In this document: positions 42,939-55,375 of the stretch, in pieces
Layout of the letters: every line of letters begins with the position of its first letter
How positions within the stretch are numbered: the stretch's first letter is position 1
Assembly (NCBI GenBank): GCA_020284085.1
Contig: JACEVL010000426.1
Location: 299,501-363,500 of the forward strand
Origin: Aporrectodea caliginosa
Lineage: Eukaryota > Annelida > Clitellata > Crassiclitellata > Lumbricidae
DNA length: 64,000 bases
Reading direction: 5' to 3'
Translations under genes and position numbers: made by a program
The notes under the pieces: model-generated
What the model was told of the DNA's origin: nothing
Database searches by the model: none
The model's input: the letters and a program-made list of their open reading frames with translations, nothing else

Positions 42939-43778
42939 CATAGTTGTTAAAAACGGTAAAATCAAAATAAAAAACGGGAAAAAACGTCGTTTTATTGAAA
43001 AAATAAAAACGGAAAAAACGAGAAAAAACGGAACGGAAAATAATTTTTGACTTTTCTACATCTTTTACTGCATTTTAAAATTAAAACTTTGTTTACACAA
43101 TTTAATTTTAATCAGCAAATTACATAACTTTATTAGTAAACACCAAGTAGCGCAGTAGGCTAATCTACAACAATTATTCTCTTTTTCAAGTTTGGCTTCA
43201 AAAGAAATTGAGAAATTAAAAATATTGAAATCTTTTCAAATTTAAATTGTATACCTAAGTCCACATAAATCCATGCTGACATAAGCAATTAAAAACCAAA
43301 CTTTGTAAGTATAGAGTGTACTTAAATAAAAATTGTAGCTCTACTTACAATTCGGACTTATATAAGAACTTGAAATGGAGTAGGCCTAATATCCGTCAGT
43401 TTAACAGTCAATCAGAGATTACTGAGTACAAAGACAACATTTCACATTTTGGATAACTTAGAAATTCAAAAAACTTGTATAAATTTTATTTCCTGTACAG
43501 TGCTGTTTATTTCTCAACTGATGACACATAAGTTATAGGGACGTAAATTAGATGAATCCTTGAAAGGACGGAGACAACGTACGGGATAGGCCCAAGGATT
43601 CTAGGCCCTATCAGACAAAAATAAAATTAAACAAATTGTAACAGACAGTTAATAAATAAATAAAGTTACATATAAAAAAAATAAAAAACGGAAAAAAACG
43701 AGACGAGAAATAAAAAACGAAAAAAACGACGTTTTTGGGAAAAAATAAAAATCGAAAAAAACGTTTTTTACAACTATG
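42939..43778. mobile_element. hAT-type element with AAAACG-rich ends
   Basis: 840 bp, CATAGTTGTTAAAAACG to CGTTTTTTACAACTATG, flanked by cctttaat at 42931-42938 and 43779-43786. Subterminal repeats aaaaaacgg/aacgtcgttttt. The AT-rich centre has no coding signal. The empty site is seen behind copies 2 and 3. Confidence 0.9.
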
Positions 43779-44091
43779 CCTTTAATTAAGCGTTTCAGTT
43801 ATTCACACAAGGTCGAAGGGGATTTGTCGAGGTGCAGACCTCTGCCACGCTTCTCCATCCTATCGCATTGCCTCTTCCCTCAAAAGACCCTGCACTCTTG
43901 TGGGCAACTGATGCCTCGCGCATCCTGCATAAAACGGTCCTGCATGACTGGTACAGAACGATCCAAAACTCACCGCTATTACGTAAACGTCGTTTCTAGG
44001 AACTTTCCGGTATTGTTTAAGCGATATTCGATATGTCGGCCTATAGGCCTACACAACAATTCACGATAATATCAGAAACTGCGGGCATGAC

Positions 44092-44265
44092 AGTTTGCAA
44101 TGTGTCAAACTACGTGTATGTAGGTTTACGAAACAAAAACTGTCTCTGCCTTTCAGTCTTACGCATTTCGAAAGATGTAGACCATCAGTTTAACGTGTGG
44201 ATAGAATATCACACGCTACCCATTTCTACGATTTCTGTCTCCGCCAATGGAAGCCTAATGATCCG
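44092..44265 (+). pseudogene. Ectopic exon-4 fragment behind copy 4
   Basis: tttgcaatgtgtcaaactac to cgccaatggaagcctaatg, readable as SNYVYVGLRNKNCLCLSVLRISKDVD...PISTISVSANGSL for about 60 residues without a stop, but with no acceptor, no start and no downstream blades. Confidence 0.75.
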
Positions 44266-45251
44266 TTCGTACAGTATTATGCTTTCGTTACGAAGCGTGA
44301 GCATCAAGACTTAACGTTCTCACACTGCACAGTGCATGGCAATGCGCCGAACGGTCAGGCTTTGTTGAGCAAACCTCGTCAACGATGTTTGGGATCATCG
44401 ACCGTCAGGACCCGATGGTTCCCGTACTCTGACAGGACGATGCGGGCATACGATAGTGCATTGAGCATCGTACCATGCATCCTATTATGGGACAGGTTTC
44501 CATTAAAACAGGTAGGCCTAATAAACGAATAGAAATCTCGCGGAACATTTTCAACTAATCTTATTTTACAAGCTTTAGATAGCCAAGTTAAACGCCTCTG
44601 TGATGGACCCAGAAGGCGCTATGTAAAAGCTGGACGCATATATAGGCCTACCTACATACGCAAATGAAAGTAGTGATTTAAGAGATGTAATGTGGTGCGA
44701 ATTGTAGGATGTACCAGTACTCAAAACTCTGAGAGGCTGATGCAGATCTAAAACCACCGAGGTCGCATCGTGCAAAATGGCAAATAGGCCTATCCTATCA
44801 TCACCATATATACACGGTGGTTAATTTAGCCAGATCTGATATCCGCAACCCCAGATTTGCGACCCACCACCTGAACTGTGAGATCCGCCACCTCAGGGGG
44901 TGACCCGTCACCCAAATATATTTTGGTTGCAGTAATCGATCATATGTATATAGTGTTTTGCACATTTATGTGTTTCAAAATAGTGAATAGCGAGTGTCCG
45001 GTATAAATTCTTCACACGGGCTTGGGTTTTAGATTTGCGAAACACTAATTGAGAGATTCGCCACCTCTGGATGAGCCATATAACCACTGCATCACTCAGA
45101 TTTCTACAAGTGTCATTCGAAACTCATTGTCCAAAAAACTACGAACATTTCAGCTTTATAAATAAGATTTGGTCATTGTTAAAAGCAAGTTCTCGAAGAC
45201 AGAAGACTTCATTCCATTTTCAACGGCTTTCTATAGCCATTCAGCGCTTCA

Positions 45252-46397
45252 CAGGGCCGTAGCAAGCCATAAATGCGCCCTGTTCCAAGAGTAAATCTAG
45301 CGCCCCCACCCCTCAAAGATCAACTTAACCTATAACGAGAAATAATGTTATCTCGAATATATTATGAAACTAACTTTTATAGAAAATAGAAACGAAGTTT
45401 CTGTGTTTCCAATAATTTATTTTAGTCACTTCATGTTAATCTCAATGAAGTAAAAATAATTTAAAAAACTAAATTTATTAAATATTTACACTATTGCCAT
45501 TTACATATTTCAATTTCAAAGTAAATAATAGGCCTATCAGAAGTAAATTATACAAATTACGAAAACATGCTTATATATGTTATTAAACATACATATAGAT
45601 GTTATAAAACAAATGAAAATATGTGGGTGGGAGTGGGTGGGGGTGGGTGGGTGGGTTGGCGTGGGTGTAGGTGTGTACAGACCGTGCCACCCTCTGGCGA
45701 GTATTCGCGCTGTTGAAGCGACTATAAGGACAGGGAGGTTATGGGCAAGTTCCCTGAGGAAAAGATTCGACTTCGGTCGGGTTCGATTCCCCATAGGCCT
45801 ATTTATCAGTCCGCTTGATAAGTTATCTGTCTTTTCCAAAATTACAGTTTCATCGGGATACAATTAACAAACGTCCATTCAATAAGACTTACTCAATAGC
45901 AATTATAACCTTTTTCAGTTAGCAGGGATGATACATACAACACCATCTAATTTCCCCTTTTCAGTGCCTAGCCTCGTTTTATAGGCCAATCTGCACGACT
46001 AAGAGAACCACGTTCTTTTCGCTCGTTTTCCCAACAATCACAGCAAGTATCGCAAGCGCACGTTTTCCCGTGTAAATTCCACCAATCGTGGCAGTTCGAA
46101 TTATTTGACTTCTGCGCCCATTTTGGTCTATGCCAGCGCCTCTAGACAGAAATCTATAGCAGGCCAGTGACATAAATCGTCACATAGCCTACTTATAGCC
46201 TACACTTTAATTTGTTATTTTTTTCATTTTTTACATTTATTTCATTTATGATGGATATTTCATATTTCAAGATAAAGTAGGCCTAGCTATTATCTTAGGG
46301 CCTAGTCATATTAAATCGTTCCGTCTTAAAATTTGCGCCCCCTCTCGAGTTGCGCCCGGTTCCATGGAACCGCTGGAACACCCTCGCTACGCTACTG
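45252..46397. mobile_element. Probable hAT-like element or fused remnants
   Basis: CAGGGCCGTAGCAAGCC at the left and TCGCTACGCTACTG at the right form an imperfect inverted repeat; both sides carry gcgcccc/gttcca words. No target duplication is visible and the flank to the right is shortened relative to other copies, so an end was probably lost. Contains a G/T-rich gtgggtggg tract (45622-45675) and a B-box-like GGGTTCGATTCCCC near 45790. Confidence 0.45.
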
Positions 46398-46402
46398 GTA
46401 GT

Positions 46403-46878
<476 letters not shown>

Positions 46879-48240
46879 AAAAATAATATTAAACGTGAGG
46901 ATGATAAAATAAGGATTAGCCTATAATCCGTATTGTTCAGTAATTGAAATACATGGTATTGAATTACGTAATTGAATTACAATTTCTGTATTTGTAATTG
47001 TAATTGAATTACATTTTAAGTCCAGTAATTGTAATTGTATTTCAATTACAATATTTCATGTAATTTGTAATTGAATGAAGTGCAAATTACAAATTACTTT
47101 CATAAAGTCAGCAAAGATGAGAGGCCTGCTTGACCCGGGCCACCCGTTTTATTGAATAAACTGCTCTGCATTATGTTTGCATGGCAAAATAATTGTCAAC
47201 ATAATTCCATCCTTACACCCCTCTTACGATCTTACAGCACACTTTGATACATCCAAGGGCAAGGGCTCACCATCGTTATCAGACCATCCATGCAGTTATT
47301 TTTAGCTAGCTTACTGAGGCTGCCTACAGATAACAGAGCTTCCATCTTGAGCTCCAGTTGAGCGTCTCTTTAGCACTGCTGGACGAATTGACTCACTTAC
47401 CCAGGCGCAATCAACTAATAGACTATCATTTTGAAAACTTCTGCTCCTAAAAATCAAATAAACTCTAACTGGATCATAATTGTAAATCGTATTTTGGATA
47501 CCTGGCAAACTTATAATACAATTGAATGTATATATTACAATTTACAGGTCATTGGCCCATTGGATGTGTTAGTTTAAAAATAGATTAAATTAAGAAATTA
47601 TCGAAAATTTTTAAATCATGTGCCAATTTTAAAGGAATAATTTAAAAGTAATTGGAAATTGAATTACAATCAAAATGTAATTGTAATTCAATTACTTTCA
47701 CAATCAAGTAATTGTAATTGTAATTCAATTACATTTGCAAGCATGTAATTGCAATTATAATTGAATTACATTTGCAATGTAGGGGAGACCGGGGCTATAT
47801 GTTACAATTCCCACTTTTTTGTAAATTGGCTGTTCCTCAGCATCTGAGTTTTCCTAAGACCAAGGGGGTTTAGTACTTCATTATGTTACACAGAAATTGG
47901 TCACAGTAGATTTTGTTAATAGTTAACGAATTTTGTGCAATATTGGTTTTAGGCGAGCTACTGGAATGTAACAAATAACCCCGATGGAGGGGTTACATGT
48001 TACATTCCCCGGGGTTGCAATGTTACACAGGTAAAATTGACATTTTACAGTAAATGTAAAGTGATTATTAAACAGGAACATCACTAACAATATAAAAGAT
48101 TATTAAACCGTTTTTTAGATTTTTATAAGTGTCGCTGTTTTTCGTAACTGAACTCTTTTTGCGGGTTTTCGGAGCAGATTTCTTCGGCGCAGATTTCTTT
48201 CCTTTGGTGTTGGTCATACTCGTAGATCCATTCTTCGCTA

Positions 48241-48420
48241 GTTTATTGCTTAAGTTTTCCTTGCACCTGGGTCGACTCGTTTCTTTTTGTTTCGATGTGC
48301 CTCGGCCAGTGCGTTTTTCACTGGAGTGTCGGTCAGTATCGAAGATTTACCACGCTTTCGACCACCTGGTTTCTGCACTCGAGGCTCAGCAACAGGGAAT
48401 GGTCGAATGATCTGTGGTGT
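48241..48420 (-). pseudogene. Pogo-type transposase C-terminal remnant
   Basis: Minus-strand reading: PQIIRPFPVAEPR, then GGRKRGKSSILTDTPVKNAL, ending in a stop after DPGARKT. The (G)RKRGKS.ILTDTP motif is typical of the C-terminus of pogo/Tigger-family transposases. Only this end is present; further codons downstream are interrupted by stops. Confidence 0.65.
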
Positions 48421-48539
48421 GATGTGACAATACTGATATAATATCTAATATCTTTTTCTTTAATAAGCGCCTGACAAACGCACTGCGCTGTACATTTACA
48501 TGTTATGCAATTTAAATCTTAACTACTAACAGAACAGAC

Positions 48540-48700
48540 AGCCTGCAATACAACGGCGCTAATAGCAGCCTACAAAGCATATCCGCCCAACGGGGGCTCG
48601 AACTCGGTACCTCTCGGTCTCTGTGCCAGATGTTATCCAAAGCGCCACGGATCAGTCACAGCACCACTTCCTGAACAAACAATAACCTAGTGCCCGTTGC
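48540..48700 (-). mobile_element. tRNA-derived SINE, family E, reversed
   Basis: The complement of cgggggctcgaactcggtacc is a B-box-like GAGTTCGAGCC; body words match 56240-56410 (gcggatatgctttgtaggctgctattagcgcc) in opposite orientation. Inserted within the pogo-like element. Confidence 0.72.
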
Positions 48701-49428
48701 AGTTACAGGGTAGCCTACAGCCTAATCATAATGACATAGCAATCAAGACTTATTGGCCTACATAGGCCAATAAGCCAATAGCACAAGTTAATAATACGGG
48801 GCTATATGTTACAAATGTAACATATAGCCCCTAGGCACATCTTCGCAAACAACAAGCTTTTACACATAAAACGGTCAAGCTACATCGCTAGTAATATTCT
48901 GTTTATAAACACATATCACCATACCACCAACACGCAGAATATGACAACCGAAGTACTAAAACTGGCCGCAGAAATAAAAAAAATGCGCAATTACCTCTGA
49001 AAAAAATATCTGCTCAAAAAACGTTTATTTGCCCTAAATTGATCACGCTGTCAAATATATCAACAGCTCCGCCATTATACCTGCAGGCTAACTGTGCGCA
49101 TGCGCTAGAACATAGATATTTACTACAAATAAGTAAACACCATAGATATTACCGTATAACATATAACCCCTGTAACATATAGCCCCGGTATCCCCTAATT
49201 GATACAACACTGACTATAATAGACCTAATAATTAGGTCTAGGCTGATATCCATTACTTTTCATAAAATGCATGTTCTTATAACATATAAAAACTGTAGTA
49301 GCAATTATTATAATAACTAATATCTCCATTAAATTATAATATAATCAAAACTTTAATAATTAATATTTATAATAGTATAATTAAATGGTATTAATGGATT
49401 CCAAGTGAAGGACATCACGTCCATTGTT

Positions 49429-49436
49429 TGACGTCA
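49429..49436 (+). promoter_or_regulatory. CRE palindrome upstream of copy 5
   Basis: TGACGTCA followed by cggtatattttt and gacgccatttatc. It lies 251 bases before the ATG, farther than in the sisters, because copy 5 has a different leader (49500-49686). Confidence 0.5.
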
Positions 49437-49686
49437 CGGTATATTTTTCCAGACGCCATTTATCTATTTCAGACGGACCACTTCTTTAATTTAATATATT
49501 AATCAATTAATTTTCTTTTGAATTATTGTGTAATTTTTTGTCGTAATCGTTGTGATTTTGCAGTAGCACTTGCGTTGGTTATTCTCTTTCGATTTGCTCA
49601 GCATTTACCTACAACAGTTTGGCGTTTCTTGCATTATTGACATTCATTGTGACAAGAGGAGGCGTTGATTCTTCTGCTGCTACAGT

Positions 49687-52600
49687 ATGTCGAAGAAACG
49701 AACATCACCTGAATCCAGTAATGATGAGCAAACGAATGAAGGCTCAGATTGTAAGTTATACAACAAGAAAGTATTTGATAGTGCGCTTATTAGGCTATTG
49801 TTTGCAGTTTCAGTGACTAAATCAGTCTTTTTCATGATGATAACGATAATGCCGGTCAGAGCTTCCTTCGCAGAATTTTTTGCTATAGCCCATACAGTGT
49901 GGGGCTGAGGACTCCATGCAAGCACACGCGACGACCAGCTGTTTGCACGGCACTGTCTAAATATAAAATTGTGACGATGCATTGATGCTAGTTATCATGA
50001 TTGATCCAAATTTAATATCAAATCTGTCAAACCTATTTAATCGCAGACCTATATAAAGTTTATTCTGTTACTTCCGAGCAATGTAACTGTAGATCTATTA
50101 TAAGTTACACGTTTGACACTGTTCGTAATATTGCTTCGCTTTACTGACACTGTGCAACGTTTCACTATTGTATGCGTTGGTGTTCTAAACTTCAGGCTTT
50201 TGTATCAATAAAGATAACTTACTTTCTTATTCTGCTTATAGCCCTAGAAGACAATGTTAAACGTGCAAAACTCGACTTACTGAGTGACACAACGGTAAGC
50301 TTTATGACATTAAACTGTAATTCCAAATTCTTCGTATGATCTAAACTTTGTGAATTGCTCGAACAGTGAGGTTTAGAGTTCAATAGTTGCCATGCTTTTT
50401 CTCTAGCGGCTAGCCAAATAACCTTATTAGCACTCAATAGTATTTAAATTCAAGGCAACAATTCTTGTCTAAATGCATCGCATCCTTCGCCGGTTTCAAC
50501 AGAATTTCATAGCGCTTCAATCTATCCAGACGTCTTAGCGATCCTGTTACTATAGGGTCCCTCGCTGTTTTCCTTAAGCGTCGTACACTGGGCTCAGTAT
50601 ACGTTGTGTTCATCATGAGAATCTTCGTTTTGGGCTTCCAGCATGCTGAGCGAAAGCTGTATGCGACATTCACATTAGTCGCTAATCAATGCAAAGTCTA
50701 ATATCAGCACAAGGATGGATCTAAACATGTTTGGAGCCTCCCGGTGAAAATAAGCTGTTGCCGTGCGCTTGTGCTTTCGAATGTCGCTTTAGAAGTTTGG
50801 AGATTACGTTTACGATTACGATTTAATTATTGCAAAAGGCCTTAAGATAATGAAAACTTTTGGCTGCTTTATAACATCAAAAAAGTAAAACAGCCATAGA
50901 TAGGTTCGATCTTGCTTACTCTCTTCCATTTTAAACTTGTGAACGACCCATCTAACCAGAATCATCTGTGAAGTAAGAAGTAAATTCTGGACTACGTTAT
51001 CGTCCACATACTTTTAATTCTGCCTGACCTCCTAATATGAGTTGACATTGAAGGTGGCGCAAATACTGTACGGTTCACGACTCTGCATACAATTTGTTCC
51101 ACTTTGTTGATTTTATGCTGAAGTTTTCTTAAGTGTGTTAACATAACGTTATGTAACATCCGTTTACGTGTAGCTACAAGATCTACCGATCGAGCTACTT
51201 GAATGTATCCTCGTTAAAGCCGTAGCTATGGAAGTGAAGGGTTTGATGCTGGCCAAAAGTGTATGGAAAGAAAAAGCTGATCTGGTGATAAGCCGACTAA
51301 CAACTGTCTGTTCGCAATGGAGCAGCATCCTTACAACCATCTCCTTCCGAACTAAACTTCACAGAATTCTAGACGGCACTGGTTAGTTCGTGGAGATTTT
51401 TTGATAATATTAAATAAGCTTTATTCTTGCTTACGATATTAGAAGACCTGAAAATGGAATTAAAGCAAGCCATTGCGTCAGGACTCTTGGTCTAATTCAG
51501 GTAAAACTGAGGCAGCCACGAATAAGCTGGTCCCATACGTAAACACTTTTTAGTAGCGCTTTATAATGTTTTTAGATTATATTTATGAGTTGGTTAGCCA
51601 TTGCTTCTAAATGTGTCAATATCTAGAACTTAGAAGGCAATGTACCAGCCCACTGCCTCGTTGCCTACTCTTCCAACTGACGGTGTACATACGGTCTGTG
51701 TGCTCTCTGTGTCTGAATTGGCTGGATATGCAAAAATTAACAGAAACCTTAAACCAAATTTCTGCTCTAGTGGGATTTTGAACTCCGCCTCTCCATTGAC
51801 AATCCAGCACGGTAATTTTAAAACTATGGCCACAAGATTGTCGCACATCCTCATATGAAAAATATACATGGCTAAGTCTAGGCAAGTTATAGCTCATACT
51901 GACTAACATCTGCAGATAAATGCGCACTATGCGTGCAAAATTTAACTTTCCCGCGCGTTGTTCGATACAGCGTATCTATATACGATTCAGGTTCATTCTA
52001 AGTTTAAAATCCTTGCGTGCATGGGCGTATTTACGGGGGGGCTACGGGTTCAAACCCCCGAAATAAGTTTCCGAAAAATTTGTTATATGCTTTTACATGC
52101 AAATAACAAAAAACCTTGACTTTTGCGACCATTTCTAATGGAACCCCCCTCTCCGAAATCTTAAACCCCTCCGAAATTTCTTTCTGGCTAGGTCCATGCT
52201 TGCGTGTTTGAAGTAGGGTCTATAGCACATTCAATTTCCTGACTAGTCTTTAGTCTTTACACGTGTGAATGCATGAATGCATGTATTTTGATAAATATAT
52301 TTCACGTTTTAAGAATATCTGTTGTATAATACGCGTCATTTCTTTTCCGCAATAAATAAAGCAGAGTAGGCCTACTGTTTTCAGCTCAGGAGATTCGCTT
52401 GACATTTGTGAAAGAGTATCCTCCGATCCAGTCAGGAACTCGCGCTGTGACTATCCTGAAGGATGAAACTTTTCTGCTCTACAGACAAAATAACCGAGAC
52501 TGTATAATGAATGCTTACTACAACCACAACAATGTGGTCGAGGTGATCAAGGATGTCGTCCCGCTACTAGAAACAGAAATGGTGTGCATAGCAGCTTGCA

Positions 52601-53199
52601 ACGTGTCAAACTGCGTGTATGTAGGCCTACGAAACAAAAACACCCTCTGCTTTTCAGTCTTACGCATTTCGAAAGCTGTTGAACATCAGTTTAACCTGTC
52701 GATAAAATATCACAGGTTGCCCATTTCTACGATGTCTGTCTCCGCCAATGGTAGCCTAATAATCCTTTCAGTGCAGCAAGGACAGGATCCCAATGTAGTA
52801 AGCATATATGATGCGAATGGTTCCTTGCAACATGAAATAATGTTGTCCCCAGATATCGGCGCGTTCACATTTAAAAATGTAATTCAAAGATCAAATGGAA
52901 ACTTGGTATTGGCTTTTGTCAACGACCAAAATCATCAAATAAAACTATTGGAGATCGACATGGGTGGGAGCGTTGTACGCCAATATCAATCATCATTTGG
53001 TGAAGAGAGCTTAGTAAGTTTTGCAGATATTTATGGTAGAATTCTGATAACTGGACCGCACGAAGGAATGGAGCTTTTAGATTCTGAATTTAATCTCCTG
53101 GGTACTTATAGTCTGCAGCAGGATAAAGGCAAGAACCTTTTACTCAACGACTTGCATTACGTTAGCGAGTGGAATGAGTTTCATGCGTGTTCATTATGA
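49687..53199 (+). CDS. F-box/beta-propeller gene, copy 5 (C-terminal frameshift)
   Basis: Exons 49687-49750, 50242-50294, 51174-51381 and 52385-53199; predicted 379 residues. Start MSKKRTSPESSNDEQTNEGSD; mini-exon VKRAKLD; F-box-like exon LQDLPIELLECILVKAVAME...VCSQW; propeller exon as in the sisters up to SEWNE. A net 1-base gain near 53178-53185 (gagtttcatgcg for gaggtttggcg) shifts the frame, ends the protein in FHACSL and removes about 20 residues, the last strands. The lost end (NTQTSGATTFRFTEE) is still readable in another frame to about 53251, so the lesion is recent. It may be a young pseudogene or a working variant with an open propeller. Intron 3 holds a 179-bp hAT MITE; the 5' leader differs from other copies. 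Confidence 0.8.
50730..50823 (+). mobile_element. LINE 3' tail fossil in intron 2 of copy 5
   Basis: Same ancestral fossil as in the other copies. Confidence 0.6.
52020..52198. mobile_element. 179-bp MITE in intron 3 of copy 5
   Basis: Starts CATGGGCGTATTTACGG, ends CTAGGTCCATG, flanked by cttgcgtg at 52012-52019 and 52199-52206. Internal caaacccccgaaat and its partly inverted partner aacccctccgaaattt. 8-bp duplication points to the hAT superfamily. Confidence 0.85.
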
Positions 53200-53478
53200 T
53201 CGGAATACTCAGACCAGTGGTGCAACTACCTTCCGCTTTACAGAAGAATGAACCACTCGAAAGGATGTTAACGATGGAGACAATTTAGACCAAAACAATT
53301 TCGATATCTGTTGGAATGGTATATAGTACAATGGCTACTAATATCTGGAGTTTTAAATAACTGAACTGCGTTAGAAGACCCGAATATGCGATATGCTATA
53401 GATTGAGAATTTCGTTTACATAAATCTGGCTACCTGTAAAAACAAAATCGTTCTTCCTTGATTTGTGCTTTTTATTTT

Positions 53479-53484
53479 AATAAA
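53479..53484 (+). promoter_or_regulatory. Polyadenylation signal AATAAA of copy 5
   Basis: Conserved position in the 3' flank. Confidence 0.6.
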
Positions 53485-54514
53485 ATTCTGCTCTTGCCTC
53501 TATTGTTATGTAGTCAAAATCTGATTCTGAACTACGCCCGCAATCAAGTGTAACGGTGTTTCAGTCTTACTCATTCATACGCAGCATGTTAATTAATTAA
53601 TTAAAGTTCATACAAGGTCGACGGCGATTTGGCAAGGCGAAGCCTCTGCCACGCTTCTCCATCCCATCGCATTGCCACGTCCCGGAAAAGCGTCTGCGAT
53701 CCTGTGACCCACTGAGTGATAATATGCTCCTGCATAATATGACTGCATGACTGGTTCTGAACGATCCAAAACTCACCGCTATTGCGTGAACGTCGTTTTT
53801 CTCGAAACTTTCCGGTGTTACTTAAGCGCCATTCGATCTCTACGCTAATGCGCTTTCGTTACGAAGCGTGCGCATCAAAGAGTAACGTTTTCACACTGTA
53901 GAGTGCAGGGTGATGCGCCGAATGGTCAGGCTTTGTTGAGCAAACCTCGTCGACAATAATTCTGATCAGCGACCGTGAGGTCTTGATGGTTGCGCACTCT
54001 GGCATGCACGACGATGCGGGCATACTATGGTATACTGAGCACTGTATGGTCCCTATACCGCAGGTTGCCATTAAAACAGGTAGGCCTAATTAAACAGACA
54101 GAGGGTTCAAGAAACATATCCAACTAAACTTATTTTGCAAGGTTTTGATAGCCATGTTAAACGCCTCTGTGATGGACACAAAAGGCGCTATATAAAAGCC
54201 GGACAAATATATAGGCCTACCTACATACACAAATGAAAGTAGTGATTTAAGAGATGTAATGTGGTGCGAATTGTAGGTTGTAACAGTAATAAAAACTCTA
54301 AGAGACTGATGCCGATCCAAAACTGCAGTGGTCGCATAGTGCAAGATGGCATATAGGCCTATCTTATCATCACCATATGCATGGTGGTTAATTCAGCCGG
54401 ATCTGATATCCGGAACCCCAGATTTGCGACCCGCCACAATGAATCCGCCACAATGCAGGTGACCCGTCACCAAAATATATTTTGGTTGCAATAATCGATC
54501 ATATGTATATATAG

Positions 54515-55375
54515 TTCCATTACACAAATGTCATGCGACAAAATGTGACCGACAGCGATGTCCGGTATACGTCGCCGACAATAGTCCTGGACAAGATTTG
54601 CAAAATTTGCAGATGCGCCACCTCCCCGGTTTGGATCAGCACAGCAATTTAACCAGTGCATCACGACTTCGAATTTCTACCATCTGAAGACAACTTTCGG
54701 GCGACATCGTCAAATAAACTACGATCATTTGGCATCCACTTTGGAAAAAAAAGTGTTTGGTCATTGCCTAAAAGCAACAACGCTGACAGAAGGTTGGCAC
54801 ATTGTTGGCCTTTTGCCCATCCGCGCAACAACCAAACTTGCGCGTAAGCTCCAGCAAGAACAGCACAGTATGGAACTCCTGTGTCGCCAACTTGGAGTTC
54901 AACCAGGAAAGAAGAAGAAGGCATAATTATGTAAGAATCAGTGAAGCTCTCCACACTCGTGTTACAGACTACAGTAACAGAGACTCCATTGCCTATTTGG
55001 GGGACATTTTGCAAGAGTTCTGAATATAAATGTTGTATGAACATTTCAATAACTTACATAGTAGTTATAATAGCTTGACAGACACTATTATTTAAGCGAT
55101 GTAGTAGCATTCATAAGCTGATTTTGCTTAATACTATTGGTATCTTTTAGGTTATTCTTACCGTAAAAATGTATTGTAGCAACAATTATAATAGATTAGC
55201 CTTTTACAAGATTTTGCTTTTGAAATTATCAATTATTAAAATATCGCTTATTTACTGATTTATACTTATGACATTTGTCGGCGACATTTTGTCAGGTGAC
55301 ATTTTGTCGTTATGACATTTTGTCTGTGACATTTTGTCGGTGACATTTTGTCGCATGACATTTTGTCAGGCCACC
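54515..55375 (+). mobile_element. Mutator-like element with 10-bp target duplication
   Basis: 861 bp flanked by gtatatatag at 54505-54514 and 55376-55385. The left end ACAAATGTCATGCGACAAAA is matched by the inverted right end; the right side has six more GACATTTTGTC units (55268-55368). It interrupts the array flank, whose sequence resumes exactly at 55376. Confidence 0.85.
54729..55023 (+). pseudogene. MULE transposase C-terminal remnant
   Basis: One frame reads WHIVGLLPIRATTKLARKLQ...QHSMELLCRQLG to a stop at about 54926; another continues as RISEALHTRVTDYSNRDSIA to a stop at 55023. The ending RI..AL...V.DY.NR..I.YL resembles C-termini of animal MULE transposases with FLYWCH-like partners, known to me as a family pattern. 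Truncated in front and frameshifted near 54900. Confidence 0.6.

Larger units (their letters stand above)
47782..49195 (-). mobile_element. Pogo/Tc1-mariner-like element nested in the hAT
   Basis: 1414 bp with GGGGAGACCGGGGCTATATG at the left and the inverted partner CATATAGCCCCGGTATCCCC at the right, flanked by TA on both sides. Contains a transposase remnant (48241-48420, minus), a reversed SINE and an internal 34-bp palindrome made of the same TIR word. Confidence 0.82.
46928..49212 (+). mobile_element. hAT-type element carrying a nested pogo-like element
   Basis: Reversed relative of 3343-4245: left end CCGTATTGTTCAGTAATTG, right end AATTGATACAACACTG, flanks cctataat (46920-46927) and actataat (49213-49220; 7 of 8 match). 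The hAT part (46928-47781 and 49196-49212) shows the SSAPVERLFSTA-related stretch on the plus strand near 47330-47465, with mutations. 1.4 kb inside it is a later insertion. Confidence 0.83.

Noticed and set aside
43776..44069. 97-codon frame in the flank behind copy 4, partly shared behind copies 2 and 3
   Set aside because: Frame is not kept behind copies 1, 5 and 6 and overlaps a non-coding flank; treated as chance.
48129..48410. Plus-strand 93-codon frame
   Set aside because: It is the complement of the pogo-type transposase remnant, which reads sensibly on the minus strand.
55268..55368. CRISPR-like short direct repeats (GACATTTTGTC)
   Set aside because: Spacers are only 3-8 bases and vary, and the units are the subterminal repeats of a Mutator-like element in an animal genome.
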